Of a DNA stretch of 64,000 nt, positions 1 to 10,426 are shown one piece after another. The translations under genes were made by a program, and so were the position numbers. The notes under the pieces were generated by a model. That model searched no databases. It saw nothing but the letters and a program-made list of their open reading frames with translations, and was not told the DNA's origin. Origin of the DNA: Martinezella tropici (GTDB lineage Bacteria; Pseudomonadota; Alphaproteobacteria; Rhizobiales; Rhizobiaceae); the NCBI RefSeq assembly GCF_003287875.1, contig NZ_QMKK01000011.1, forward strand, positions 89,585 to 153,584, read 5' to 3'. Position 1 is the stretch's first letter, and each line of letters opens with the position of its first letter.

Positions 1-95
1 AGGCGGCGCCAGGTTTCGAAAAATGGTTCGGAAAGCGTCCGGCGGTTGACGATAGTTTGAGGGCGTTGATCATCGCGGATATGGAAAAACACTGA
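1..95 (+). CDS. aroE: Shikimate dehydrogenase, C-terminal end (partial)
   Basis: Only the last 30 codons are inside the window, in the frame starting at base 3. The visible tail contains a [11 protein letters not shown] stretch and ends ...IADMEKH, which fits the C-terminal helix of rhizobial AroE, the NADP-dependent enzyme that reduces 3-dehydroshikimate to shikimate in aromatic amino acid synthesis. Its TGA overlaps the ATG of coaE by one base (TGATG), so the two are translationally coupled. The order aroE-coaE-dnaQ supports the call. Confidence is limited by the short visible part. Confidence 0.75.
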   Translation, partial: AAPGFEKWFGKRPAVDDSLRALIIADMEKH

Positions 96-694
96 TGATC
101 AGGATCGGGCTGACGGGATCGATCGGCATGGGAAAATCCACCTCGGCGAAGCTCTTTGCCGAAGCCGGAATCCCGGTGAACGATTCCGATGCGGTCGTTC
201 ATGATCTCTATAGCGGCGAAGCGGTTCCTCTGGTCGAGGCTGCATTTCCCGGTGCGACCAGTGACGGCAAGGTCGACCGGCAGGAACTTAGCCGGAAGCT
301 TGCAGACGATCCCTCCGGTTTCAAGCGTCTCGAAGCCATTATCCATCCGCTTGTTCGCGAGCGCGAGCGTGAGTTCCTGGAACGCCAGCGGCAGGCCGGC
401 GCCGACATGTTGGTGCTGGATATCCCGCTTCTGTTCGAAACCGGCGCGGACAAGAGGGTCGATAAGATCGTCGTCGTCAGCTGTGATCCACAGATTCAGA
501 GAGAGAGAGTGCTTGCCCGGCCGGGCATGACGGAGGAAAAATTCAACATGATTCTCTCCCGGCAGACGCCGGATGCGCAAAAGCGGGCGCGCGCCGATTA
601 TGTCATCGATACCGGCGGCAGTATCGATGAGGCCCGCAAGCAGGTAAGAGAGATCATCGCGGATCTGCGGCGCAAACAGCAGATTGAGAAATAG
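95..694 (+). CDS. coaE: Dephospho-CoA kinase
   Basis: Catalyses the last step of coenzyme A synthesis, ATP-dependent phosphorylation of the 3'-hydroxyl of dephospho-CoA, in the cytoplasm. The 199-residue length is normal for the family. The P-loop GSIGMGKST lies at residues 8-16 right after the first beta strand. The motif DIPLLFE near residue 110 and the C-terminal DYVIDTGG stretch are typical of CoaE. The ATG overlaps the aroE stop, and dnaQ follows after 17 bases, so the three genes probably form one transcript. Confidence 0.95.
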   Translation: MIRIGLTGSIGMGKSTSAKLFAEAGIPVNDSDAVVHDLYSGEAVPLVEAAFPGATSDGKVDRQELSRKLADDPSGFKRLEAIIHPLVREREREFLERQRQAGADMLVLDIPLLFETGADKRVDKIVVVSCDPQIQRERVLARPGMTEEKFNMILSRQTPDAQKRARADYVIDTGGSIDEARKQVREIIADLRRKQQIEK

Positions 695-711
695 GAAAGC
701 GGAACTTCGAC

Positions 712-1428
712 ATGCGCGAAATCATTTTCGACACGGAAACCACCGGCCTCGACAACAGGGCAGACCGGATCATCGAAATCGGCGGCATCGAGCTCTTCAA
801 CCATTTCCCGACCGGAAAGACGCTGCACATCTATATCAATCCGGGTGACCGCAAAGTACACCCCGATGCTCTGGCGGTGCATGGCATTACCGATGAGTTC
901 TTGGCGGACAAGCCACCCTTCGAAACCGTCGTGGATCAGATCCTCGAATTTTTCGGCGATGCCAAGTGGATCGCACACAACGCCACCTTCGATATGGGTT
1001 TCGTCAACGCGGAATTTGCAAGACTCGGCCGTCCGCCGATCCTGCCTGACATGGTGATCGATACGCTGGCCATGGCCCGGCGCAAGCATCCGATGGGTCC
1101 GAATTCGCTCGATGCGCTCTGCCGTCGATACGGCATCGACAACTCGCACCGCACGAAACACGGAGCCCTGCTCGACTCCGAACTGCTGGCCGAAGTCTAT
1201 ATCGAGATGATCGGTGGCCGGCAGACGGCACTCGGGCTTGGCAGCGCCACCGGTTCGTCGATGCGCTCACGCCAGAACGATCTCGTGGAAGAAGTCGTCG
1301 TCGACATCTTCGCGCGGCCCGCTCCGCTGCCGGGCCGGCTGACCGAGGAGGAACTCGCGGCTCATGCGGCGCTGGTCGCCAAACTCGGCGCGAAGGGAAT
1401 CTGGTCGAAATATAGCGCTTCCGAGTAA
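712..1428 (+). CDS. dnaQ: DNA polymerase III epsilon subunit (3'-5' proofreading exonuclease)
   Basis: Proofreading subunit of the replicative polymerase. The exonuclease motif I, FDTETTGLD, is at residues 6-14 and supplies the two metal-binding acidic residues (Asp7, Glu9). Motif II is seen in the AHNATFDMGF stretch and motif III in the HGALLDSELLAEVY stretch. The 238-residue length is usual and includes a C-terminal tail that would contact the alpha subunit. It is the last gene of the aroE-coaE-dnaQ run and is followed by a bidirectional terminator. Confidence 0.96.
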   Translation: MREIIFDTETTGLDNRADRIIEIGGIELFNHFPTGKTLHIYINPGDRKVHPDALAVHGITDEFLADKPPFETVVDQILEFFGDAKWIAHNATFDMGFVNAEFARLGRPPILPDMVIDTLAMARRKHPMGPNSLDALCRRYGIDNSHRTKHGALLDSELLAEVYIEMIGGRQTALGLGSATGSSMRSRQNDLVEEVVVDIFARPAPLPGRLTEEELAAHAALVAKLGAKGIWSKYSASE

Positions 1429-1450
1429 AAGCACTTTCCAAAACACCAAA

Positions 1451-1487
1451 AGAAAATGCCCGGACCTGTAATCCGGGCATTTTCTTT
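1451..1487. terminator. Bidirectional intrinsic terminator between dnaQ and secB
   Basis: A perfect 12-base arm (aaaatgcccgga) pairs with its complement after a 7-base loop. The stem is flanked by A-rich sequence on the left and a T run on the right, so it can end both the rightward dnaQ transcript and the leftward secB transcript. Confidence 0.85.
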
Positions 1488-1509
1488 TCCAGAATAGGAA
1501 AGTTCAGGC

Positions 1510-1992
1510 TTAGTTCGGAACGGCCGAAACCTGGGCGCGGGCCTGTTCTTCGGCCATGCGCTGCGTGAACATCTGCGCGAAATCGATCGGGTCGATCATC
1601 AGCGGCGGGAAGCCGCCATTGCGCGTGACATCGGCGATTATCTGGCGTGCGAAGGGGAACAGCAGGCGCGGGCATTCGATGAAGAGCAGCGGCAGCATGT
1701 GCTCCTGCGGGAAGCCGGTGACGCGGAAGACGCCGCCATAGACCAGCTCGGTATGGAAGAGAACACGCTCGCCATCCTTGGCTTCGGCGTTCAGCGTCAG
1801 TACCACGTCAAAATCCTCGTCCGACAGCGGATTGGCGTTGACGTTCACATTGATATTGATGTCGGGAGCATTTTCCCGGGCCTGAAGCGAGCGCGGAGCA
1901 CCCGGATTTTCGAAGGAAAGATCCTTGGTGTACTGAGCAAGGATGCTAAGGCTCGGGCTGGCTGCACCGTTGCCGTTGGTCTCGTTGGCCAT
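1510..1992 (-). CDS. secB: Protein-export chaperone SecB
   Basis: Cytosolic tetrameric chaperone that keeps preproteins unfolded and delivers them to SecA. The 160-residue product contains the typical core: [17 protein letters not shown] near residue 17, [13 protein letters not shown] in the middle strand, and the conserved [14 protein letters not shown] near the C terminus. It lies downstream of fxsA on the same strand, 95 bases from its stop, and converges on dnaQ. Confidence 0.96.
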   Translation of the reverse strand: MANETNGNGAASPSLSILAQYTKDLSFENPGAPRSLQARENAPDININVNVNANPLSDEDFDVVLTLNAEAKDGERVLFHTELVYGGVFRVTGFPQEHMLPLLFIECPRLLFPFARQIIADVTRNGGFPPLMIDPIDFAQMFTQRMAEEQARAQVSAVPN

Positions 1993-2087
1993 GGGGGTGT
2001 CCTCTCACGTCTCGATGGGTGTCGCCATCTAGCATTTAGAAAAGGGGCTTACAACCCTTATGGATCCGGCGCTCCCGAGGCCGTCCC

Positions 2088-2606
2088 CTAGTCTTCCAGA
2101 CGCTTTTGATCCGACCACGGTGACTTCCGGTTCGGCTCGCGATGGAAATCGTCTTCGTCGAGATCGACAACGTTTCCGGGTTTATTCGGCCGGCCTTGCG
2201 GTTCGGCGCCCGGACCCTGTCCTCGCCGGAAAGCACGCGAATTGCCGACGACGACGATGCGCTTGCGCAGGACCGTCCAGGCGAGATCGCGCACTGCCGG
2301 AATGAAAAGCAGCAGGCCGATGATGTCGGAAATGAAGCCGGGCAGCATCAGGAAGAAGGCGGCGACGACAATCATGGCGCCATGCACCATCTCCCGGCCG
2401 GGATCGCCGCCATTGCGGCTTTCGGCCGAGATGCGCTGGAGAATGCCGATCCCCTGGATCCTCAAAAGAGCGGCACCGAGCAGCACGCTGAGGATGACGA
2501 GCCCCAATGTGGCCCAGACGCCGATCATCTTTCCGACGATGATGAATCCGGCAATTTCTGCCAGAGGCATCAGAGAAATGAAGACAGGAAGAAGTGATAG
2601 GCGCAT
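2088..2606 (-). CDS. fxsA: FxsA family inner-membrane protein
   Basis: The 172-residue protein starts MRLSLLPVF and has the FxsA pattern: an N-terminal membrane helix, a second helix (WATLGLVILSVLLGAALL), a short cytoplasmic link and a third hydrophobic segment (MIVVAAFFLMLPGFISDIIGLLLFIP), then a charged proline-rich tail. E. coli FxsA is known for overexpression suppressing F exclusion of phage T7; its normal role is unclear. The frame stays open far upstream, but only the ATG at 2606 gives the family N terminus. It is divergent from the Tim44-like gene. Confidence 0.88.
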   Translation of the reverse strand: MRLSLLPVFISLMPLAEIAGFIIVGKMIGVWATLGLVILSVLLGAALLRIQGIGILQRISAESRNGGDPGREMVHGAMIVVAAFFLMLPGFISDIIGLLLFIPAVRDLAWTVLRKRIVVVGNSRAFRRGQGPGAEPQGRPNKPGNVVDLDEDDFHREPNRKSPWSDQKRLED

Positions 2607-2753
2607 GTTACGGTGGTCCTGAAAGCGGGTTTCTTCGGTTAGGCGTTGGTTTCTCCGCGTATAATAAAGAAACCGGTCCGCTATTTGAATGATAGATCGA
2701 TGCGGACTATATGGGGATTGATCTTTCAATTTTAACGGTGGTTCCGATACGAG

Positions 2754-3455
2754 ATGGGTGCAAACGACTTTGTGACGATCTTTTTCCTGGTGGCGGCGGT
2801 GCTGATCTTCTTTCAGCTGCGTAGTGTTCTTGGCCGCCGCACGGGAAATGAGAAGCCGCCGCGCGATCTCTATGGTTCCGCAGATCCGGTAAATGGCCCG
2901 ACGCCGCCGGATGCCGGCAAGGTCGTGACCCTGCCGCGGCGCGACGCGGCCGAAGAGGAAGACCGTTTTGCTGCCATCGATACATTCACACCAGCCGGCA
3001 CGCCGCTGAACGATTCTCTGCGTGAAGTGAGCAAGGCCGATCCTGCCTTCAATCCGAAGGAATTCGTCAACGGCGCCCGCATGGCCTACGAAATGATCGT
3101 CATGGCCTTTGCCGAGGGGGACCGCAAGTCGCTGAAGGGTCTGCTGTCGCGCGAAGTCTACGAAGGATTCGATGCTGCCATCTCCGACCGAGAGGCCAAG
3201 GGCGAGAAAGTCAAATCGACCTTCGTCGGCATCGACAAGGCCGATATCCTCAGCGCCGAGATGAAGGGCACGGAATCTTTCATCACCATGCGCATCGTCA
3301 GCCAGATGATTTCGGCTACCTACGACAAGGCCGGCACTTTGATCGATGGCGATGCCGAAGCCGTGGCCGAGATCAGCGATCTCTGGACCTTCGCCCGCGA
3401 CACGCGTTCGCGCGATCCGAACTGGAAACTCGTGGCGACCGAATCCGAACAATGA
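2754..3455 (+). CDS. Tim44/TimA-like membrane-anchored protein
   Basis: The 233-residue product has one N-terminal membrane helix (DFVTIFFLVAAVLIFFQL, residues 5-22), a proline-rich linker to about residue 85 and a C-terminal Tim44-like domain (PKEFVNGARMAYEMIVMAFAEGD onward, with the SREVYEGF segment). This architecture is common in alphaproteobacteria, where the protein is related to the mitochondrial import component Tim44. A bacterial function has not been firmly set; a role at the inner membrane is likely. It overlaps mltA by 4 bases (ATGA), so the two are translationally coupled. Confidence 0.85.
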   Translation: MGANDFVTIFFLVAAVLIFFQLRSVLGRRTGNEKPPRDLYGSADPVNGPTPPDAGKVVTLPRRDAAEEEDRFAAIDTFTPAGTPLNDSLREVSKADPAFNPKEFVNGARMAYEMIVMAFAEGDRKSLKGLLSREVYEGFDAAISDREAKGEKVKSTFVGIDKADILSAEMKGTESFITMRIVSQMISATYDKAGTLIDGDAEAVAEISDLWTFARDTRSRDPNWKLVATESEQ

Positions 3456-4570
3456 CGATCCCATCGCAGGAATTCAGGCTGGAGCCGGCAACCTTCGCCG
3501 ATCTGAAGGGCTGGAAGGACGATGATCCTTCCAGCCTTTTTCGCACGATGATGGACTGCCGGACCTATATTCGCGACGTGAAGCCCTATCGCACGGGCGC
3601 GGCGGGACTGACGGCCGATGATCTCCTGACACTCCTCGATGCCGCCGAAGGATGGAAACCGCGCGATGCAGCGGAGGCCAGGGCTTTTTTCGAGGAGCAT
3701 TGCCGGCCTTTCTTCATTCGTCGCAATGGCGGTGCGACCGGTTTCGTGACCGCCTTCTATGAGCCGGAAATCGCAGTTTCAGCCGAGGCGGACGAAACCT
3801 ATCGTTACCCCTTCTATCGCAGACCGGATGATCTGATCGATCTGGATGACGGCAATCGGCCTGCCGAGCTTGACCCTTCCTATATGTTCGGCAGGCTTCA
3901 GGGTGGCGCAATTTCCGCCTATCCCGATCGCGGCGAGATCGATCGCGGCTATCTGGAAGGGAAAGGGCTGGAGATCGCCTGGGCAAAATCCAAGGTCGAT
4001 GTCTTCTTCGTGCATGTGCAGGGCGCGGCGCGTCTGCGCTATGCGGATGGGCGTCTCGGCCGTATTACCTATGCCGCTAAGGCCGGCCATCCCTTCTCGG
4101 CCGTCGGGCGCCTGCTCATTGACCGCGGTGTGTTGGACCGCGCGACGATCTCCATGCAGACGATCCGCGACTGGCTCTACGCCCACCCGGATCAGGTCGA
4201 TGAGGTCCTCTGGCACAATCGATCCTATATCTTCTTCCGTGAAGCCGATGTCAGCGATCCCGCTCTCGGGCCGATCGCAGCGGCGAAGGTGCCGCTGGTA
4301 CCGGGCCGCTCCCTCGCGGTCGACCGGCTGATCCACACCTTCGGCTTTCCCTTCTTCATCCGGTCTGAAAGCTTGACCCATCTCGATGGCGGCAAGCCTT
4401 TCGCGCGGCTGATGCTGGCGCTCGACACGGGCTCGGCGATTGTCGGGCCGGCGCGCGGCGATATCTTTACCGGTTCGGGCTATGATGCGGGAGAGCTCGC
4501 CGGCACCGTGCGCAATGACGCCGATTTTTATATACTCATTCCGAAGGCGGCGGCGCAGAGGTTCGGCTGA
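3452..4570 (+). CDS. mltA: Membrane-bound lytic murein transglycosylase A
   Basis: Cleaves the MurNAc-GlcNAc bond of peptidoglycan to give 1,6-anhydro ends. The 372-residue protein has the MltA core: GFVTAFYEPEI near residue 97, the VDVFFVHVQGAARLRYADG segment, and the C-terminal 3D domain LALDTGSAIVGPARGDIFTG, whose aspartates include the catalytic one. No clear lipoprotein signal is visible at the N terminus (MTIPSQEFRLEPA), unlike E. coli MltA, so its membrane attachment is uncertain. Start ATG overlaps the upstream stop, and its own TGA overlaps the ATG of the Smr gene. Confidence 0.93.
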   Translation: MTIPSQEFRLEPATFADLKGWKDDDPSSLFRTMMDCRTYIRDVKPYRTGAAGLTADDLLTLLDAAEGWKPRDAAEARAFFEEHCRPFFIRRNGGATGFVTAFYEPEIAVSAEADETYRYPFYRRPDDLIDLDDGNRPAELDPSYMFGRLQGGAISAYPDRGEIDRGYLEGKGLEIAWAKSKVDVFFVHVQGAARLRYADGRLGRITYAAKAGHPFSAVGRLLIDRGVLDRATISMQTIRDWLYAHPDQVDEVLWHNRSYIFFREADVSDPALGPIAAAKVPLVPGRSLAVDRLIHTFGFPFFIRSESLTHLDGGKPFARLMLALDTGSAIVGPARGDIFTGSGYDAGELAGTVRNDADFYILIPKAAAQRFG

Positions 4571-5154
4571 TGGCCCCGGAACGGCAGAATAAGGATCGAA
4601 AGCTCAGCGCGGAAGACCGCATCCTGTGGGGTAAGGTCGCCAAGAGCACCCGCCCCATGCCGGGCCGAATGGCCGATATCGAGGCTTTTGAAGCAGCGCT
4701 GCGCGCGGAAGCCGAAAATGAGGAAAACAGCCGCGCCGCAAAGGCGAAGATGGCGCCTGCCCCAGCAGAAATCCAGGAAGCATCAGCGCCTGCGAAGCAG
4801 CCCAGCGGCCGGCACCATCCGCTGGAACGTCCGGTCAAGCGCAAGATCGCCAAAGGCCATCTGGCACTCGAAGCCCGCATCGACCTTCACGGCCTCATCC
4901 AGAGCGAGGCGCATTCCATGCTTCTCGATTTTCTGCTGCGGGCTCATAGCCGCGGCCTTCGCCATGTCCTGGTCATAACAGGCAAAGGCAGCTCCATGGG
5001 TAGCGAGGGTGCGCTGAAGCGTGCCGTGCCGCTCTGGTTTTCCAAGCCTGAATTCCGCTTTCTGATCTCCTCCTATGAGACGGCGGCACAACATCACGGT
5101 GGCGAGGGTGCGCTTTATATCCGCCTGTCGCGCTTGAAGGGGGAAAAGCCGTGA
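4570..5154 (+). CDS. Smr domain protein (MutS2-type C-terminal domain)
   Basis: The 194-residue protein has a charged, alanine-rich N-terminal half and a C-terminal Smr domain starting near residue 100: RIDLHGLIQSEAH, then HVLVITGKGSSMGSEGALK, with the DLHG and TGKG motifs expected for the small MutS-related fold. Smr domains bind or nick nucleic acid; stand-alone forms in proteobacteria are linked to RNA or branched DNA, but the substrate here is unknown. One-base overlap with mltA and a 4-base GTGA overlap with the next regulator place it inside a tight operon. Confidence 0.9.
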   Translation: MAPERQNKDRKLSAEDRILWGKVAKSTRPMPGRMADIEAFEAALRAEAENEENSRAAKAKMAPAPAEIQEASAPAKQPSGRHHPLERPVKRKIAKGHLALEARIDLHGLIQSEAHSMLLDFLLRAHSRGLRHVLVITGKGSSMGSEGALKRAVPLWFSKPEFRFLISSYETAAQHHGGEGALYIRLSRLKGEKP

Positions 5155-5516
5155 CTCCGTTCGGCGAAGCAGTGCGCAAGCTGCGGCTGCGCAAGGGCGT
5201 CTCGCAGAAGCAGATGGCGGCCGCCCTCAATGTGACTCCGGCTTACTTATCCGCCTTAGAACACGGAAAGCGCGGTCTGCCGACCTTCGATTTGCTGCAG
5301 CGCATCGCCGGATATTTCAATATCATCTGGGACGAAGCCGAAGAACTCTTCCTGCTGGCCCGATTTTCCGATCCGCGCGTGGTTGTCGATACGTCCGGGC
5401 TTGCGCCCGAATATACGGCCTTTGTCAACCACTTGGCCGGCAGGATCCGCAGCCTTGACGCCGCGACGATCCGTGAACTGACCCGCGTTTTGGAAAATGC
5501 CGGGAAAACCGGCTGA
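5151..5516 (+). CDS. XRE-family helix-turn-helix regulator
   Basis: A 121-residue protein with an N-terminal Cro/CI-type domain: LRLRKGVSQKQMAAALNVTP followed by AYLSALEHGKRGLPTFDLL, a classical helix-turn-helix over residues 6-60. The C-terminal half is short and helical and carries no recognisable ligand domain. The start is GTG, overlapping the stop of the Smr gene. It may regulate its own operon (Tim44-like, mltA, smr), but no operator could be assigned from sequence alone. Confidence 0.85.
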   Translation: MTPFGEAVRKLRLRKGVSQKQMAAALNVTPAYLSALEHGKRGLPTFDLLQRIAGYFNIIWDEAEELFLLARFSDPRVVVDTSGLAPEYTAFVNHLAGRIRSLDAATIRELTRVLENAGKTG

Positions 5517-5609
5517 AAACCGCCGTAATCCCCTGTTTTATACCTGATTTCGGGGCCTTCCGTTTGGAACTTCAGGGCGAAACATCCTATATATAGGCTA
5601 GGAAAAACC

Positions 5610-5733
5610 GCTGATTCGTTAGGGTCGGATGATTTCAGGTCGCAGCGACCGGAAATCCGAATCCGCTCTAAACTCAAAGAAGTAGAGCATGATGTCGTCC
5701 GGAAACCGCTCACACCGTTCGGCATCACGCTCT
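5610..5733. repeat. Rhizobial intergenic palindromic repeat upstream of gyrB
   Basis: The stretch from about 5610 ends in the block 5684-5733, which begins agagcatgatg and closes with catcacgctct, an imperfect inverted repeat. The left part (5625-5670) holds a second imperfect hairpin built on ggtcgcagcgacc. From memory this composite is a common dispersed repeat in Rhizobium genomes. It fills most of the gap before gyrB and ends 44 bases before the gyrB start, so it may lie in or near the promoter. Confidence 0.7.
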
Positions 5734-5735
5734 AG

Positions 5736-8213
<2,478 letters not shown>

Positions 8214-8230
8214 CCATTTACGTCAGATGC

Positions 8231-8267
8231 AAAAAGGCCCACCGAAGGTTTCGCGGGCCTTTTTCTT
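8231..8267. terminator. Bidirectional terminator between gyrB and nitroreductase gene
   Basis: The arms aaaaaggccc and gggccttttt pair across a loop of about 14 bases that can extend the stem further, followed by cttttc. A tracts on one side and T tracts on the other serve both convergent genes. Confidence 0.85.
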
Positions 8268-8276
8268 TTCTATCAA

Positions 8277-8876
8277 TTACTTGGCGATGAAGGTGCCGTT
8301 GAAGCCCAGCTCCGAGAGCGGCTTGCGCTGGCTCGGCACCTCGCGCTCGCGCAGCTTTTCCGGAAGCTGGTTCTTGTCGCCGACCTTGCCGATCGCGACC
8401 GCGGCCTCGACGCGGAAACCGTCGGGAATGCCGAGAACTTCATAGGATTTTTCGACATGGAAGCCGGTCATGCCATGGGCTTCGTAGCCGGCTAGATGCG
8501 CTTGGATCGCCAGGAAGCCCCAGGCCGCTCCGGCATCGAAGGAATGGCTGTAGCTGGGCTTCTGTTCGGCCGAGCCGAGCTCGCCACTGTGGGTGCGCGA
8601 AATGACGAAAAGCAGGGCGGATGCGGATTTCACCCAGCCCTGGTTGAAGTCGATGAGGACGCTCAGGAACCTGTCCCAATGTTCCGAGCCGCGTAGCGCA
8701 TAGAGGAAGCGCCAGGGTTGCAGGTTTGAGGCGGAGGGTGCCCAGTGCGCCGCTTCCAGAATAGTCAGCAGATCGGCTTCCGGCATGGTCTCGTTGGAAT
8801 AGGCGCGCGGCGACCAGCGGTCGAGAAAGAGCTTGTCGATCGGATATTGAGATTCGCGGCTGTTGCTTGATGTCAT
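8277..8876 (-). CDS. Nitroreductase family FMN oxidoreductase
   Basis: The 199-residue protein has the nitroreductase fold signature: RWSPRAYSNETMPEADLLTILEAAHWAPSASNLQPWRF near the N terminus (FMN-binding Arg and SASNLQPW), then SFDAGAAWGFLAIQAHLAGYEAHGM and GIPDGFRVEAAVAIGK. Members use NAD(P)H to reduce nitro, quinone or flavin substrates as homodimers. The physiological substrate cannot be told from sequence. It is a single gene converging on gyrB; 80 bases separate it from the DUF2218 gene upstream. Confidence 0.9.
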   Translation of the reverse strand: MTSSNSRESQYPIDKLFLDRWSPRAYSNETMPEADLLTILEAAHWAPSASNLQPWRFLYALRGSEHWDRFLSVLIDFNQGWVKSASALLFVISRTHSGELGSAEQKPSYSHSFDAGAAWGFLAIQAHLAGYEAHGMTGFHVEKSYEVLGIPDGFRVEAAVAIGKVGDKNQLPEKLREREVPSQRKPLSELGFNGTFIAK

Positions 8877-8956
8877 GAGGGCTTCTTTCCTTGGAGATGA
8901 TCGGTCGCAGGCGGTCGAAACCGGCCGTTGGCTGGTTATAGATAGAGGATGCGAAC

Positions 8957-9247
8957 TTAAACTCGGGCAGCCCAGCTTACGTCGAGCTCCTCGCGAAAGG
9001 CGAAGCGCTTGAGGTGATCCACGACAACGTTCTGCATGCGCTCGAGGTCTTCGGGCTTCTCGACTGTCAGCGTCATGATCAGGTTGCCGGGCTGGGCCGC
9101 CAGATCGAGGAAGCTTTCCGCACTGAACGGTACCCTGCCGGCGGTCGCATTGAATTCGACGCTGAAGCGGTGGCTCCAGTGCTTGCAGAGCTGCTGGAGA
9201 TAACGGCTGGCATGGTCGGTTTTAACGTTGGAAACGGATGTCGCCAC
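8957..9247 (-). CDS. DUF2218 domain protein
   Basis: A 96-residue stand-alone protein matching the DUF2218 pattern: a TDHASRYLQQLCKHWSHRF opening, a central VPFSA..FLDL segment and the MTLTVEKPEDLERMQNVVVDHLKRFAFRE end. The same domain is often found fused to or beside siderophore-interacting flavoproteins, and is thought to be a small alpha/beta domain. No function is established. No iron-uptake gene is near it here; its neighbours are a nitroreductase and a glutathionyl-hydroquinone reductase, so a redox link is only a guess. Confidence 0.85.
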   Translation of the reverse strand: MATSVSNVKTDHASRYLQQLCKHWSHRFSVEFNATAGRVPFSAESFLDLAAQPGNLIMTLTVEKPEDLERMQNVVVDHLKRFAFREELDVSWAARV

Positions 9248-9408
9248 AGGATTTGTCCGATAAAGCTGATCGCAAACGCATCATTGCATACATAGAGCTA
9301 TCCGCATTCGCCAGGTAGACAGTCTGTTTCAAGTTTGCGTTATTCCGGTGAAATTCTGTTCCGCTATGGTGCCCTCACGAAGGAACGCGCGCGAGTGGAG
9401 ACAGAGCC

Positions 9409-10362
9409 TTGCTGGTAAATGGGAAATGGACTGAGGATTGGCAGCCGGTCCAGGCAAAGGATGAGAAGGGCGGCTTCGTCCGCCAGACTTCGAGCTTTCG
9501 CAATTGGGTCACGCCCGATGGCCGCGCAGGACCGACGGGCGAAGGCGGGTTCAAAGCTGAGGCTGGCCGTTATCATCTTTATGTCGCGCTGATCTGCCCC
9601 TGGGCGTCGCGGACCCTGATCGGTCGCAAACTGAAGGGGCTGGAAGAGGCCATTTCCGTTTCCATCGTCGAACCTGCCCTGTCCAAACAAGGCTGGCGGT
9701 TCGGCGAATATCCAGGCGCCACGAACGATGCCATCAACGGCGCCACCTATATGCACGAGATCTATACGAAAGCCGATCCGGCCTTCACCGGCCGCGCCAC
9801 GGTGCCAGTCCTATGGGACAAGCGCACCGGTACAATCGTCAACAACGAGTCATCCGATATCCTGCGCATGCTGAATGACGGTTTCGGCGATCTCGCAAGG
9901 CATGACATCGATCTTTATCCGGCCGGAAAGCGCGACGAAATCGACGGTTTCAATGCCCGGATCTATCCCGCTCTCAACAACGGCGTCTATCGCGCAGGCT
10001 TCGCTACGACGCAGATCGCTTATGAGGAAGCCTTCAATGAAGTCTTCAATTGCCTCGATCAGGTCGAGACCGAGCTGGAAGGCAAGGATTTCCTCTTTGC
10101 TATCAATCCTACCGAAAGCGATATCAGGCTCTTCGTCACCCTCGTCCGTTTCGACCTCGCCTATCACGGCCTGTTCAAATGCAATCTCCGCCGGCTGTCG
10201 GATTATGCCAACCTCCAGTCCTTCTGCCGTCGCATGCTGGATTGGCCGGGGATTGCCGAAACCGTCAGCTTCGATCATATCAAGCGCGGCTACTACTCGA
10301 TTTCGACGCTCAATCCCAGTGGCATCGTACCGCTAGGACCTGCTCTCGACGAGCTGTTCTGA
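9409..10362 (+). CDS. Glutathionyl-hydroquinone reductase (Xi-class GST, YqjG/ECM4 type)
   Basis: The 317-residue protein carries the Xi-class N terminus (GGFVRQTSSFRNWV), the CPWA active-site motif in LYVALICPWASRT (catalytic Cys), and the C-terminal GST helical domain with NGVYRAGFATTQ and the HGLFKCNLRRL stretch. These enzymes reduce glutathionyl-hydroquinones to hydroquinones, a clean-up step in quinone and aromatic degradation. The start is TTG with ggag 8 bases upstream; no closer ATG or GTG in frame gives the family N terminus. Followed after 64 bases by the PLP decarboxylase. Confidence 0.9.
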   Translation: MLVNGKWTEDWQPVQAKDEKGGFVRQTSSFRNWVTPDGRAGPTGEGGFKAEAGRYHLYVALICPWASRTLIGRKLKGLEEAISVSIVEPALSKQGWRFGEYPGATNDAINGATYMHEIYTKADPAFTGRATVPVLWDKRTGTIVNNESSDILRMLNDGFGDLARHDIDLYPAGKRDEIDGFNARIYPALNNGVYRAGFATTQIAYEEAFNEVFNCLDQVETELEGKDFLFAINPTESDIRLFVTLVRFDLAYHGLFKCNLRRLSDYANLQSFCRRMLDWPGIAETVSFDHIKRGYYSISTLNPSGIVPLGPALDELF

Positions 10363-10426
10363 TACTCGACCACATATCAAAACCGGTCTAAGGTCCGCCT
10401 CGTTCGATGGAATAGGGAGGGCCGTC

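Noticed and set aside
2607..3464. N-terminal extension of the fxsA frame across the Tim44-like gene
   Set aside because: The extra 286 residues are antisense to the Tim44-like gene; the FxsA family starts at the ATG at 2606.
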